Below are positions 57,143 through 63,906 of a stretch of 64,000 bases of DNA, one piece after another. Position 1 is the stretch's first letter; the number at the start of each line of letters is the position of its first letter. The notes below the pieces were generated by a model. It had not been told where the DNA came from, did not search any database, and saw only the letters and a program-made list of their open reading frames with translations. Position numbers and translations under genes: made by a program. This DNA is from Anaerolineae bacterium (GTDB lineage Bacteria; Chloroflexota; Anaerolineae; UBA4142; SHND01), in contig JAJTXZ010000009.1 in assembly GCA_021463195.1 (NCBI GenBank), positions 36,480 to 100,479 on the forward strand, given 5' to 3'.

Positions 57143-57823
57143 ATGACCATTCCATTTGCCGTGGGCTCTCGGTTGACTCAAGCTTTTGGCGCGAATCCGC
57201 AAAATTACGCGCAGTTTGGTTTGGCCGGACATGAGGGTCTCGACTTGGCGCCGCAGGGCGCGGATAAAAAAGTGTACGCGGTCGAAAGCGGCATCGTGCG
57301 CGAAGATGTTGATGACCCCGTGCAAGGCAAAGCGTACGGCATTAACGTTGTGATTTACGCGCCAACGAATCGGCGCTTGTGGACGTACGCGCATCTCGCG
57401 GAAAATTACGTCAAAAAGGGCGACAAAATTTTGCGCGGGCAGGCGCTCGGTTTAATGGGCGATACGGGTAACACCACGGGGCCGCATTTGCATCTTGGGC
57501 TGCAAAGCACGGATGCGAACGGCAATCCCATCAATACGGGCAATGGCTTTAAAGGATTCATCAATCCCGCGCCGATTGTGACATTGCTGACGGGTTTGGA
57601 ACAAGCGGCGCTTGACCGCGCGAACGCGGCGAAACCATGGATGCCGGTGAACAATACCGCCGCGCTATGGCGTTTTGCGCGACAGCGCGGTCTGCAAGAC
57701 CAGCAGACGGATGAGATTCCATTCACATACGGCGGCGAACAATATATCGCGCAGGTGTTTAACAAGGGGATTGTGTACGTCAAGGCGGGCGATTGGGAGA
57801 ATATCAAATTTATTCCGAAATGA
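57143..57823 (+). CDS. M23-family metallopeptidase
   Basis: LytM-type endopeptidase of 226 residues. Zinc ligands: His30 and Asp34 in 'AGHEGLDLAP' and the second motif 'TTGPHLHLGL' near residue 115 (HxH). Usually these enzymes cut peptidoglycan crosslinks; here no signal peptide is seen ('MTIPFAVGSRLTQAFGANPQ' is directly the fold), so it may be cytoplasmic or exported another way. The last 70 residues are an extra domain. It precedes the peptide cluster and might be a leader- or core-processing protease, though this is conjecture. Confidence 0.9.
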   Translation: MTIPFAVGSRLTQAFGANPQNYAQFGLAGHEGLDLAPQGADKKVYAVESGIVREDVDDPVQGKAYGINVVIYAPTNRRLWTYAHLAENYVKKGDKILRGQALGLMGDTGNTTGPHLHLGLQSTDANGNPINTGNGFKGFINPAPIVTLLTGLEQAALDRANAAKPWMPVNNTAALWRFARQRGLQDQQTDEIPFTYGGEQYIAQVFNKGIVYVKAGDWENIKFIPK

Positions 57824-57839
57824 TTTGTGAGCGGTGCTC

Positions 57840-57883
57840 AGTAGGCGCCAAACAGTCCTCGATGATCACTGCTTGGCGCTACT
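57840..57883 (+). terminator. Hairpin after the M23 gene
   Basis: AGTAGGCGCCAA (57840-57851) pairs with TTGGCGCTACT (57873-57883) apart from one bulged G; the stem continues inward as CAGT (57853-57856) with ACTG (57868-57871) across one mismatch. Loop 11 bases. No T run follows, so it may be a processing signal or a repeat. Confidence 0.55.
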
Positions 57884-57913
57884 GATTACGGCTTGGCGAC
57901 AGAGAATCGAGCG

Positions 57914-58135
57914 ATGCGCTGCTGGGTGGGTGGAGAAGAAGCGGAAGGAACATGTCGTTTCTGCGGGCGGGCGATATGTAAAAAACATGCCAAGACGCGT
58001 CCGTTTTTATTCGAGACGTGGGCGGATGGCGAACATTTGCGCGCGCTCGCGGTCCAAGACGCGTTGTGGTGCGGTGTCTGTCAAGTGCGCGAGACGCCGT
58101 TGGAAGTAGATTTTCTGCGTGTAAACAAATCTTGA
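57914..58135 (+). CDS. Small zinc-ribbon-like protein
   Basis: Protein of 73 residues, ATG at 57914 (a TTG at 57893 would add seven). 'CRFCGRAICKKHA' (CxxC, C, H) and 'WCGVC' give two cysteine clusters, a treble-clef or B-box-like zinc site; the sequence between them is 'TRPFLFETWADGEHLRALAVQDAL'. I do not recognise a named family. It lies 27 bp before the precursor-like gene and is probably in the same operon. It could be a regulator or scaffold for the peptide pathway. Confidence 0.7.
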   Translation: MRCWVGGEEAEGTCRFCGRAICKKHAKTRPFLFETWADGEHLRALAVQDALWCGVCQVRETPLEVDFLRVNKS

Positions 58136-58145
58136 CTTGACGATG

Positions 58146-58156
58146 AAAGGAGGTGA
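58146..58156 (+). promoter_or_regulatory. Near-perfect Shine-Dalgarno sequence of the precursor gene
   Basis: AAAGGAGGTGA, complementary to almost the whole anti-Shine-Dalgarno end of 16S rRNA, six bases before the ATG at 58163. Most genes in the window have weak or no such site, so this gene is set for high translation. Confidence 0.85.
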
Positions 58157-58162
58157 ATCACA

Positions 58163-58399
58163 ATGTCGCAAAACGCAGTATCAGAAGTGATTGGACGCGC
58201 AGCTGCCGAACCGGAATTTATGAATTTGTTATTTAATGATCCGGGCAAAGCGTTGGCGGGGTACGAATTGGACGACGCTGAAAAGGCAATGCTGCACGGG
58301 CTTACGCCGGAAGATTTTGACTCTACGTCAGGCCAGTTGGATAAACGCGTCTCCAAGTTGAAATCGGAGGATGGCGAAGTGTTCCCCTTCCACAGTTGA
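58163..58399 (+). CDS. Os1348/NHLP-like small peptide, candidate RiPP precursor
   Basis: Peptide of 78 residues. The N-terminal part 'MSQNAVSEVIGRAAAEPEF' and 'LFNDPGKALAGYELDDAEKAML' fits the Os1348/Nif11-like leader class: a helix with xxFxxLLxxDPxxALxxYxLxxxE pattern. The C-terminal part, from about residue 48 ('LTPEDFDSTSGQLDKRVSK...'), is polar and ends 'DGEVFPFHS'; it has no cysteines and no GG cleavage site. It has the best ribosome binding site in the window and is followed by a strong hairpin, so it is probably expressed far above its neighbours, as RiPP precursors are. The next two genes encode an ATP-grasp enzyme and a PqqD-bearing protease. Confidence 0.7.
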   Translation: MSQNAVSEVIGRAAAEPEFMNLLFNDPGKALAGYELDDAEKAMLHGLTPEDFDSTSGQLDKRVSKLKSEDGEVFPFHS

Positions 58400-58421
58400 A
58401 TTGGCGATCTCGTTTTTTGCG

Positions 58422-58458
58422 CCCGATTCCGAATTGATTTACCAGATTCGGAATCGGG
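58422..58458 (+). terminator. Perfect 13-bp hairpin after the precursor gene
   Basis: CCCGATTCCGAAT (58422-58434) pairs perfectly with ATTCGGAATCGGG (58446-58458), loop 11 bases, then GTGTCATGCTTTTG. It is an attenuating terminator or stabilising structure between the precursor and the ATP-grasp gene. Confidence 0.75.
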
Positions 58459-58500
58459 TGTCATGCTTTTGTTCAAACAAACCTGTGGAGCGAAAACGCG

Positions 58501-59346
58501 ATGCGATTTGTATGTGTAAATGATGCAGCGCCGCTGCCGACTATCGAATCGTTGGCGGCGGCATGTCGCGCGCGCGCGATTGAATTTTTGGATGTGGACG
58601 CGCGTTCATTCGATTACGCGCCCGAACGCCAGTTGCAAGCGGGAGATTTGATGTATCGCCCGGCGGTTTCTCAGGCGGCGATGCGCGTCGAACAATTTTT
58701 ATGGAGACAAGGCGTCGTCACGTTTCACGCGCATCCTGACGGCGTTTTTTTCGCGCCGCACACGCCGCCGCTCTGTTTTGAACGCGTGGGCTTGCCGATT
58801 CCGCGCACAGTGTATTGTTCCACCACGAATCGGAAAAGGATTGAACAGTATGTCGCGCGCGTCGGCGGGTTTCCGTTGATTGTAAAAATGTTGGGTTTGG
58901 CGAACGGCATTGGCGTCATGCGCGTGGATTCATTTCCAGCGCTGTTTTCATTGTTGGATTATGAATTGCGACAAGGCGCGAATCCGCTGCTGGTGCAATA
59001 TATTCCCGATGCAATAAATTGGCGTTTGATTGTGTTGGGCGAACAGGTGATTGCATCGTATTGCAAATCGCCCATCGCGAATGATTTTCGCGCGCAGGTG
59101 ACGGGCAAGCCAGCCGAATTTGCGTCTGCGCCGAATCTGTCAATCCAACACATCGCGGCGCGCGCGGCGCAAGCGCTGCATGTGGAATTCGCAGGCGTAG
59201 ATATTTTGGAACAAGCCGACGGAAAACTTTTCTTGCTGGAAGCGAATTTTCCCTGTTACTATTTTCACGCGCAAGAATATGGCGGCATAGATATCGCAAG
59301 CATGATGCTGGATTATCTTGCCGCCAAAGCCGCGCCGCGCAAATAG
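58501..59346 (+). CDS. ATP-grasp (RimK-like) ligase
   Basis: Protein of 281 residues with an ATP-grasp fold: a pre-ATP domain (1-95), 'GLPIPRTVYCSTTNRKRIEQYVARVGGFPLIVKMLGLANGIGVMRVDS' with the ATP-binding Lys (FPLIVK), 'PLLVQYIPDAINWRLIVLGEQVIASYCK' and 'EFAGVDILEQADGKLFLLEANFPCYYF', where Asp/Glu/Asn bind Mg. RimK-like enzymes attach amino acids or form side-chain esters/amides; in RiPP clusters such enzymes make macrolactones (graspetides). Here the last block reads 'LLEANFPCYY' as in RimK. It lies 101 bp after the precursor-like gene. Substrate inferred only from context. Confidence 0.85.
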   Translation: MRFVCVNDAAPLPTIESLAAACRARAIEFLDVDARSFDYAPERQLQAGDLMYRPAVSQAAMRVEQFLWRQGVVTFHAHPDGVFFAPHTPPLCFERVGLPIPRTVYCSTTNRKRIEQYVARVGGFPLIVKMLGLANGIGVMRVDSFPALFSLLDYELRQGANPLLVQYIPDAINWRLIVLGEQVIASYCKSPIANDFRAQVTGKPAEFASAPNLSIQHIAARAAQALHVEFAGVDILEQADGKLFLLEANFPCYYFHAQEYGGIDIASMMLDYLAAKAAPRK

Positions 59347-59362
59347 ATTTTATTTTCTCGTC

Positions 59363-61558
59363 ATGTCTGCCGCGCAAACGTCATTTCCATTTGAAAATGA
59401 AATCATCAACGCGCTGAATACGCAGCCCGACCAAGCCGAAGCAAGTGTTTGGGCGGTGTTGCAGCGCGCGCTCTTGCCCATTCATGCTTGTCCGCGTGTG
59501 GTGACAACGCTCGAAGTTGCAGCGCAGACGACGACCTCGGGCAAATCGTATTTTGTTTTGCGTAACACCGCGCAAAATACATATCTCAAATTAGAGCCGC
59601 GCGAATATGAACTCGTCGGTTTGATGGATGGCACGCGCACGGTGCGGCAGTTGGTGGTGGAATATTTTTTGCGGACGGGCGCGCTGGCAGTGCCGCGCGT
59701 GACGGGGCTCGTGCAGCTGTTGGCGACAAATTCTTTTTTGGCGGAGCCGCCGCGCGATGTGTATGCGGACCTGCGCGAAAAAATGCGCGCGTCTGGCGTG
59801 GCGGAACGCGCGACGCGACTCGCGCGCGGCTTTGTATTTTCCGAATTTACAATCTCGAACATTGATGCGGCGCTCGCGCGTTTGTATCACACGGTTGGCT
59901 GGCTTTTTTTTACGCGTCCCGCGCTGTGGCTTGGCATCGCATTGTCCGCGCTGGGCCCTTTGATTTATGCGGAAGAATTCGCGCGCGGGCGGTATCCGTT
60001 AGCGCAATTTGGCGATTCGTACCTTGCCGCGTTCGCGCTCTTTTTTGCGTTTCAATTCGTGACGCTGATTATTCATGAATTGGGTCATGCGATGGCGGTC
60101 AAGCGCGCGGGGCGCGTTGTCCCGCGCGGCGGTTTTTTGATGTATTACGGGTTTCCGGCGGGGTTTGTGGACACAACCGATATTTGGATGGCGCCGCGGC
60201 GCGCGCGTTTGATTACTTCATTCGCGGGTCCGTACACCGGTTTGGTGTTGGGCGGAGTTTGCGCGGTGGGCGCGTTTTTCTTGCCGCAGGGTCTCGCGGG
60301 GGCATTGTGTTTTACGTGGGGCTTGGTCTTGCTTGTAAATACGGTTTTTAATTTCAATCCGCTGCTTGAACTCGATGGCTATTATCTGTTGGTGGATTGG
60401 CTCGAAAAGCCGTTGCTGCGCGCGCGCGCGTTGGGTTTTGTGCGCGGCGCCATGTGGGAAAAAATTCGCGCGCGCGCGCGATTTTCGCGCGAGGAAATTT
60501 TTTTTGCGCTGTTTGGCATTTCCTCGCTCGGCTATTCGGTGTTTGCGCTCTTGCTGGCGCTGCAATTTTGGCAGTTGCGCCTCGGTTCGTTGGCGGGGGA
60601 AGCATTGACGGGGAGGAACATTCTCGCGCAAAGCGCCGCGCTGTTACTCGGCACGCTGCTTTTCATTCCACTGGCGCTGGCGTTGTATGTGTGGGGACGC
60701 AAATTGTTTGAATACGCGGCGGCGCGTGTGACGGCGTTGAACGCGCGCGCGGAAAAAATTGTGCGGCGAGAAGCATTGGAAGCTCTGTCCGCGATTTCAC
60801 TGTGGCAAAATCTGCCCGAAGCGCGCTTGTTGGAAATCGCGCGGGCAATGCGCGTGCAAAATGTTGCGGCGGGAACGGTAGTGGTGCAGCAAGGCGAACA
60901 CGGCGATACCTTTTATGTGATTGCGCGCGGCGCGTTCGATGTGTATGTAGATGGCGCGTTTGTGGAACGGCTGGCGCCCGGAGATTATTTTGGCGAAATC
61001 GCGCTGCTCACGCACGCGCCGCGCAATGCGACGGTCATGGCGCACGAACCAAGCCGCGTGTTCACGTTGGATGCACAAACGTTCAATGCGTTATTGGCGC
61101 ATGACCTTCAAACCAAGCGAAAATTGGAAATGGCAATGCAGTACCATGCCGAAATTGCCGCGCTGCCATTGTTTCAAGAATTGTCGCCGAGTGAATTGGA
61201 TTTGGTGTTGACCAAATTGCAGCCGCAGTCCGTTGACGCGGGCGCGGTCATTATGCGGCAAGGCGAAGCGGGCGACCGTTTTTATATTATCCACAAAGGG
61301 CGTATCGAAATCAGCAAAGATGGACAACGCGTTGCCACGCGCGGCGCGGGCGAAGCGATTGGCGAAATCGCATTGCTGTACAATATTCCGCGCACGGCTA
61401 CCGCCCGCGCGCTAGAGCCGACAGAACTTTTGACATTGACAGCAAACGATTTTCTAGATTTATTGGTGCGCTATTTGGGACGCGCCGACGCGTTGCAAAA
61501 TCTTTCGGCGCAGCGTTTGCGCGGCTACAACTCGCTGCCCGCGTCACTTGGCGATTGA
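59363..61558 (+). CDS. PqqD-domain / M50 site-2 protease / double cNMP-binding protein
   Basis: Membrane protein of 731 residues with an unusual combination. Residues about 40-130 resemble a PqqD-type peptide-binding domain ('YLKLEPREYELVGLMDGTRTVRQLVVEYF'). Then an M50 zinc metalloprotease: 'LIIHELGHAMAVK' (HExxH, His238-His242) and the second ligand site 'FNFNPLLELDGYYLLVDW' (NxxPxxxLDG). About six helices surround these. From about 485 follow two cyclic-nucleotide-binding domains ('VVVQQGEHGDTFYVIARGAFDVYVDG...' and 'VIMRQGEAGDRFYIIHKGRIEISKDG'). ATG at 59363 chosen. It probably processes or exports the peptide encoded upstream, gated by a second messenger. Confidence 0.85.
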   Translation: MSAAQTSFPFENEIINALNTQPDQAEASVWAVLQRALLPIHACPRVVTTLEVAAQTTTSGKSYFVLRNTAQNTYLKLEPREYELVGLMDGTRTVRQLVVEYFLRTGALAVPRVTGLVQLLATNSFLAEPPRDVYADLREKMRASGVAERATRLARGFVFSEFTISNIDAALARLYHTVGWLFFTRPALWLGIALSALGPLIYAEEFARGRYPLAQFGDSYLAAFALFFAFQFVTLIIHELGHAMAVKRAGRVVPRGGFLMYYGFPAGFVDTTDIWMAPRRARLITSFAGPYTGLVLGGVCAVGAFFLPQGLAGALCFTWGLVLLVNTVFNFNPLLELDGYYLLVDWLEKPLLRARALGFVRGAMWEKIRARARFSREEIFFALFGISSLGYSVFALLLALQFWQLRLGSLAGEALTGRNILAQSAALLLGTLLFIPLALALYVWGRKLFEYAAARVTALNARAEKIVRREALEALSAISLWQNLPEARLLEIARAMRVQNVAAGTVVVQQGEHGDTFYVIARGAFDVYVDGAFVERLAPGDYFGEIALLTHAPRNATVMAHEPSRVFTLDAQTFNALLAHDLQTKRKLEMAMQYHAEIAALPLFQELSPSELDLVLTKLQPQSVDAGAVIMRQGEAGDRFYIIHKGRIEISKDGQRVATRGAGEAIGEIALLYNIPRTATARALEPTELLTLTANDFLDLLVRYLGRADALQNLSAQRLRGYNSLPASLGD

Positions 61559-61559
61559 T

Positions 61560-61600
61560 ACCAATCGTGTTACAGTTTCCCAATTTCCAATCTCCAATTT
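61560..61600. repeat. Degenerate heptamer spacer
   Basis: CCCAATTTCCAATCTCCAATTTTCC between the protease and translin genes, a decayed copy of the heptamer family. It precedes the ribosome binding site AAGGAG (61607-61612). Confidence 0.5.
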
Positions 61601-61616
61601 TCCAGCAAGGAGTTTT

Positions 61617-62246
61617 ATGCAAGGGCTCGAACAAATCGAAGAAAAAATCCGCCAGACTTTTGTCGCCAAGAACGCGGCGCGCGATGCGGCGCTGGCAAAA
61701 TCGCGCGAAGTGATTCGACATTGTTCGCTTTCGATTCGCGCGTCGCATCGCGCGGAATACGAGAACGCCGCGCAAATTTTGGAAACGGCGCGCAATGTCG
61801 CGGACGCGATGAAACAAGATGTCGCGCCGTATCCCGATTTGCATTACACGGGTTACGTGCAGGACGCGCTCAAAGAAGTGACGGAGGCGCACATTGTTCA
61901 CGCGCTCTTGACGAATCAACCGATTCCTGACCCCGACGCGTTGGGCATTGATTATGCCGCGTACTTGAACGGGCTCGGCGAAGCGGCGACGGAAATGCGC
62001 CGTTACATTCTCGACATTATTCGGCACGAACAATTGGAACGCAGCGAGGCGATGCTGCAAGCGATGGATGATATTTATGCAATGCTTGTGACGATGGATT
62101 TTCCCGACGCGCTGACGGGCGGCTTGCGGCGACAAACGGACATTGTGCGCGGGGTCTTGGAAAAAACGCGCGGCGATTTAACGGTGGCGTGGCGGCAGGA
62201 AAAGTTGGAAAAGCGGATGAAAGAGTTTGAGGGAAGGGTGGGATAG
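61617..62246 (+). CDS. Translin-family protein
   Basis: Helical protein of 209 residues in the translin (TSN) family, octameric RNA/DNA-binding proteins of archaea, eukaryotes and a few bacteria. Markers: 'AKSREVIRHCSLSIRASHRAEYENAAQILETARN', 'YTGYVQDALKEVTEAHIVHALL', 'LPDPDALGIDYAAYLNGLGEAATEMRRYILDIIR'-like region (here 'IPDPDALGIDYAAYLNGLGEAATEMRRYILD'). ATG at 61617 with AAGGAG in front; a longer frame from 61548 is repeat-encoded. The function in bacteria is unknown; RNA processing is likely. Its position after the peptide cluster may be accidental. Confidence 0.85.
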   Translation: MQGLEQIEEKIRQTFVAKNAARDAALAKSREVIRHCSLSIRASHRAEYENAAQILETARNVADAMKQDVAPYPDLHYTGYVQDALKEVTEAHIVHALLTNQPIPDPDALGIDYAAYLNGLGEAATEMRRYILDIIRHEQLERSEAMLQAMDDIYAMLVTMDFPDALTGGLRRQTDIVRGVLEKTRGDLTVAWRQEKLEKRMKEFEGRVG

Positions 62247-62335
62247 TTGGTTGGTCGGATTATCGCGTAGGAAGCATTCTCTAATGCGAGGGCTGAGAGG
62301 TGAAGAGGTGAACGGGCGAGAGAAAAAAGTGAAAT

Positions 62336-62570
62336 CTACAGGAGTTCGGTAAATGCGTCCACCGTGAGATTCGCTTGCTTGAGGATGCTTTTTAGTGTTT
62401 TGAGTTTCAGTATTTTGCTTCCATGAATAGGGACAGTAACGCGCTCTGACCAGCGATCCCCTGTCCAACGATGCAAATATACATGACTGCCCGATTGATC
62501 AAACTCTTCAAAGCCAACGCGTTTGAGCGCGAATAACTTGTTTGCCTGAAACTCGTGGTAGATGCGGCAT
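62336..62570 (-). pseudogene. hicA: HicA-type toxin gene, frameshifted
   Basis: Reading from ATG 62570 gives 'MPHLPRVSGKQVIRA', the start of a HicA mRNA interferase, then runs into a stop. In the +2 frame from about 62528 the rest of the protein continues: 'LKRVGFEEFDQSGSHVYLHRWTGD...VTVPIHGSKILKLKTLKSILKQANLTVDAFTELL', ending at 62336. The catalytic-His motif GSH is intact. The break lies at CGCGCTC (62526-62531), where one missing GC pair would restore a single 78-residue frame. It is a decayed gene, a programmed frameshift or a sequencing error. Confidence 0.85.
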
Positions 62571-62784
62571 TTAAACCGTAACCTGTGCGAGTTTCAAGTT
62601 TTTTTTGCTTTTTAAGTTGTTGCACTTCTTTGGCGACTGCGCGCAAGTATAATTGAATCGCATCTTTTATATTCTCCAGCGCGTCATCGTAATCATCGCC
62701 CTCAGAGATACACCCGGGCAACGCAGGCACGGTAACCGTGTACCCACCTTCCTCTGCTTCTTCAAGCACAACTGTGTAATTCAT
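62571..62784 (-). pseudogene. hicB: HicB-type antitoxin gene, C-terminus frameshifted
   Basis: 'MNYTVVLEEAEEGGYTVTVPALPGCISEGDDYDDALENIKDAIQLYLRAVAKEVQQ' is a HicB antitoxin domain. As it stands the frame runs on to 62407 through the hicA region, giving an unnatural 125-residue tail. Dropping one A from the A8 run (62599-62606, T8 on the plus strand) makes the protein end '...KNLKLAQVTV' with TAA directly before the hicA ATG, the normal junction of such pairs. So this gene also carries a frame error. HicB normally neutralises HicA and represses the operon. Confidence 0.8.
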
Positions 62785-62833
62785 TTTGAATTCTCCTTCA
62801 CATCTATTCTAGTCACGCGAAAGATTTGTGTCA

Positions 62834-63100
62834 ATGTCTCAAAACAATCAGAGCGACGACATTATTCGCGCAAGCGAAATCGGTGAGTATGTGCATTGCG
62901 AACGCGCGTGGTGGTTGGGGCGCGTGCAAGGTGTCGAGAACGCGAATCGCGCGGTGATGGAGGCAGGCACGTTACATCATCAAGAACATGGCAGACGCGT
63001 GTGGCACGCGACGATGATGCAGTATGCGGCGATTGCGCTTTTCGTGATTGCGCTTGGCGCGCTAATTTTGCTAGTGTTGCGGATGTTGAGTTTGGTTTGA
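62834..63100 (+). CDS. Small protein with Cas4-like N-terminal motif and membrane helix
   Basis: Protein of 88 residues. 'DDIIRASEIGEYVHCERAWWLGRVQG' resembles the start of Cas4/RecB-type PD-(D/E)XK nucleases (SEIGEYVYC-RAWW, with a conserved Cys), and 'MEAGTLHHQEHGRRV' the next helix; the nuclease core is then missing and a single hydrophobic helix, 'YAAIALFVIALGALILLVLRML', follows. It could be a truncated nuclease or a real membrane-anchored DNA-end-binding domain. GTG at 62828 is an alternative start. No CRISPR genes are near. Confidence 0.6.
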   Translation: MSQNNQSDDIIRASEIGEYVHCERAWWLGRVQGVENANRAVMEAGTLHHQEHGRRVWHATMMQYAAIALFVIALGALILLVLRMLSLV

Positions 63101-63121
63101 GTTGAGCTCGGCGCGCTCATT

Positions 63122-63289
63122 CTACATTGTAGTGTTTGATTGCGTAAAGACCACGCCGCCTTGTTCTCCTGTTTCAACTACCAGCGTCATGCCCGGTGAC
63201 AAATGCAATTGCTCACGCACGCGCGCAGAAAGTAGAATTGCGCCTTTGTCATCCAACGAAATTTGCACGACTTTTCTCATCTTGCTCAT
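63122..63289 (-). CDS. AbrB/MazE-type antitoxin-like DNA-binding protein
   Basis: Protein of 55 residues, reading 'MSKMRKVVQISLDDKGAILLSARVREQLHLSPGMTLVVETGEQGG...'. The swapped-hairpin AbrB fold has this K-V-x-I-S-x-D-K-G-x-I-x-L-P/S-x-x-x-R pattern. ATG 63289 follows AAAGGAA. It is the third gene of a minus-strand operon (nuclease-like remnant, DUF2283-like, AbrB-like). Probably the transcriptional regulator/antitoxin of the set. It is too short for many gene callers. Confidence 0.75.
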   Translation of the reverse strand: MSKMRKVVQISLDDKGAILLSARVREQLHLSPGMTLVVETGEQGGVVFTQSNTTM

Positions 63290-63295
63290 TTCCTT

Positions 63296-63625
63296 TCATG
63301 CAATAGCATGTTCCAATTGCTCACGATTCTCTCGCTCTGCCATCCACTCCTTGATCTTGTGTTCCAAAAAGAATTTTACCTCAGGATGCTCTAAATCACC
63401 GCGTTGAAAGGCATCGGCGATTTCTTTGAACCAATCATTCGCATACATAATCGTCGCGCCGACAATTTCTTTTGTTTCTGGATTGACTTGGAGAAAGGCG
63501 TTGTGTTCGTCGTCCACGAGCTCTGCGGATGTGGGTTGCGCTGGCAAGTCGTTGATGCGGATATTCAATTCATCAAAATCATCTTGGCGATAGTGGCTAA
63601 AATATGTAACGGTTACTTTTTCCAT
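63296..63625 (-). CDS. DUF2283-like protein, possible antitoxin component
   Basis: Protein of 109 residues: 'TVTYFSHYRQDDFDELNIRIND' then 'SAELVDDEHNAFLQVNPETKEIVGATIMYANDWFKEIADAF', resembling DUF2283 domains, often paired with toxin-like nucleases. The second half is helical and charged ('HPEVKFFLEHKIKEWMAERENREQLEHAIA'). ATG 63625 overlaps the stop of the upstream gene by 13 bases; the AbrB-like gene follows after six bases. Role inferred from arrangement only. Confidence 0.65.
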   Translation of the reverse strand: MEKVTVTYFSHYRQDDFDELNIRINDLPAQPTSAELVDDEHNAFLQVNPETKEIVGATIMYANDWFKEIADAFQRGDLEHPEVKFFLEHKIKEWMAERENREQLEHAIA

Positions 63626-63906
63626 ATTTGCCTCATTCTCTTTTGAATCCTGTTGGTTGAAAACGCGGTTTGTACGTATCCCTGTAGCTGCGTTTCTTCT
63701 TGGACAAATTTGACCGAGACATAGACCATATCATTTTCCAATGCGCCCGTCAAAAGACGCGCTCTATAGTAAGAGTAGATTTGACTGCCCGTACTTCTTT
63801 CTTTCGTTGATTTCGCATCAAAGTAGATTTCATCTGGGTTTTCAACCGTGATTCTGATTGTGTCAAAATACGACTCAAACTCTGAATGTTCGATTGCAAT
63901 ATGAAG
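63613..63906 (-). pseudogene. Nuclease/toxin-like gene, 5' end removed by an insertion sequence
   Basis: The remaining part, from 'LHIAIEHSEFESYFDTIRITVENPDEIYFDAK' to 'RMRQIWKK', follows the H-x-x-H...T-I-x-x-P-D-x-I...Y-x-R...V-x-V-K-F pattern of small PD or barnase/EndoU-like toxin domains. The frame continues upstream to 63963, but those codons lie in the end of the IS element (boundary at 63907), so the native start and first residues are lost. It overlaps the DUF2283-like gene, indicating one former operon. Confidence 0.7.

Noticed and set aside
62407..62570. C-terminal extension of HicB read as a real domain
   Set aside because: The region codes in another frame for a HicA protein with intact GSH motif; the extension arises from a frame error.
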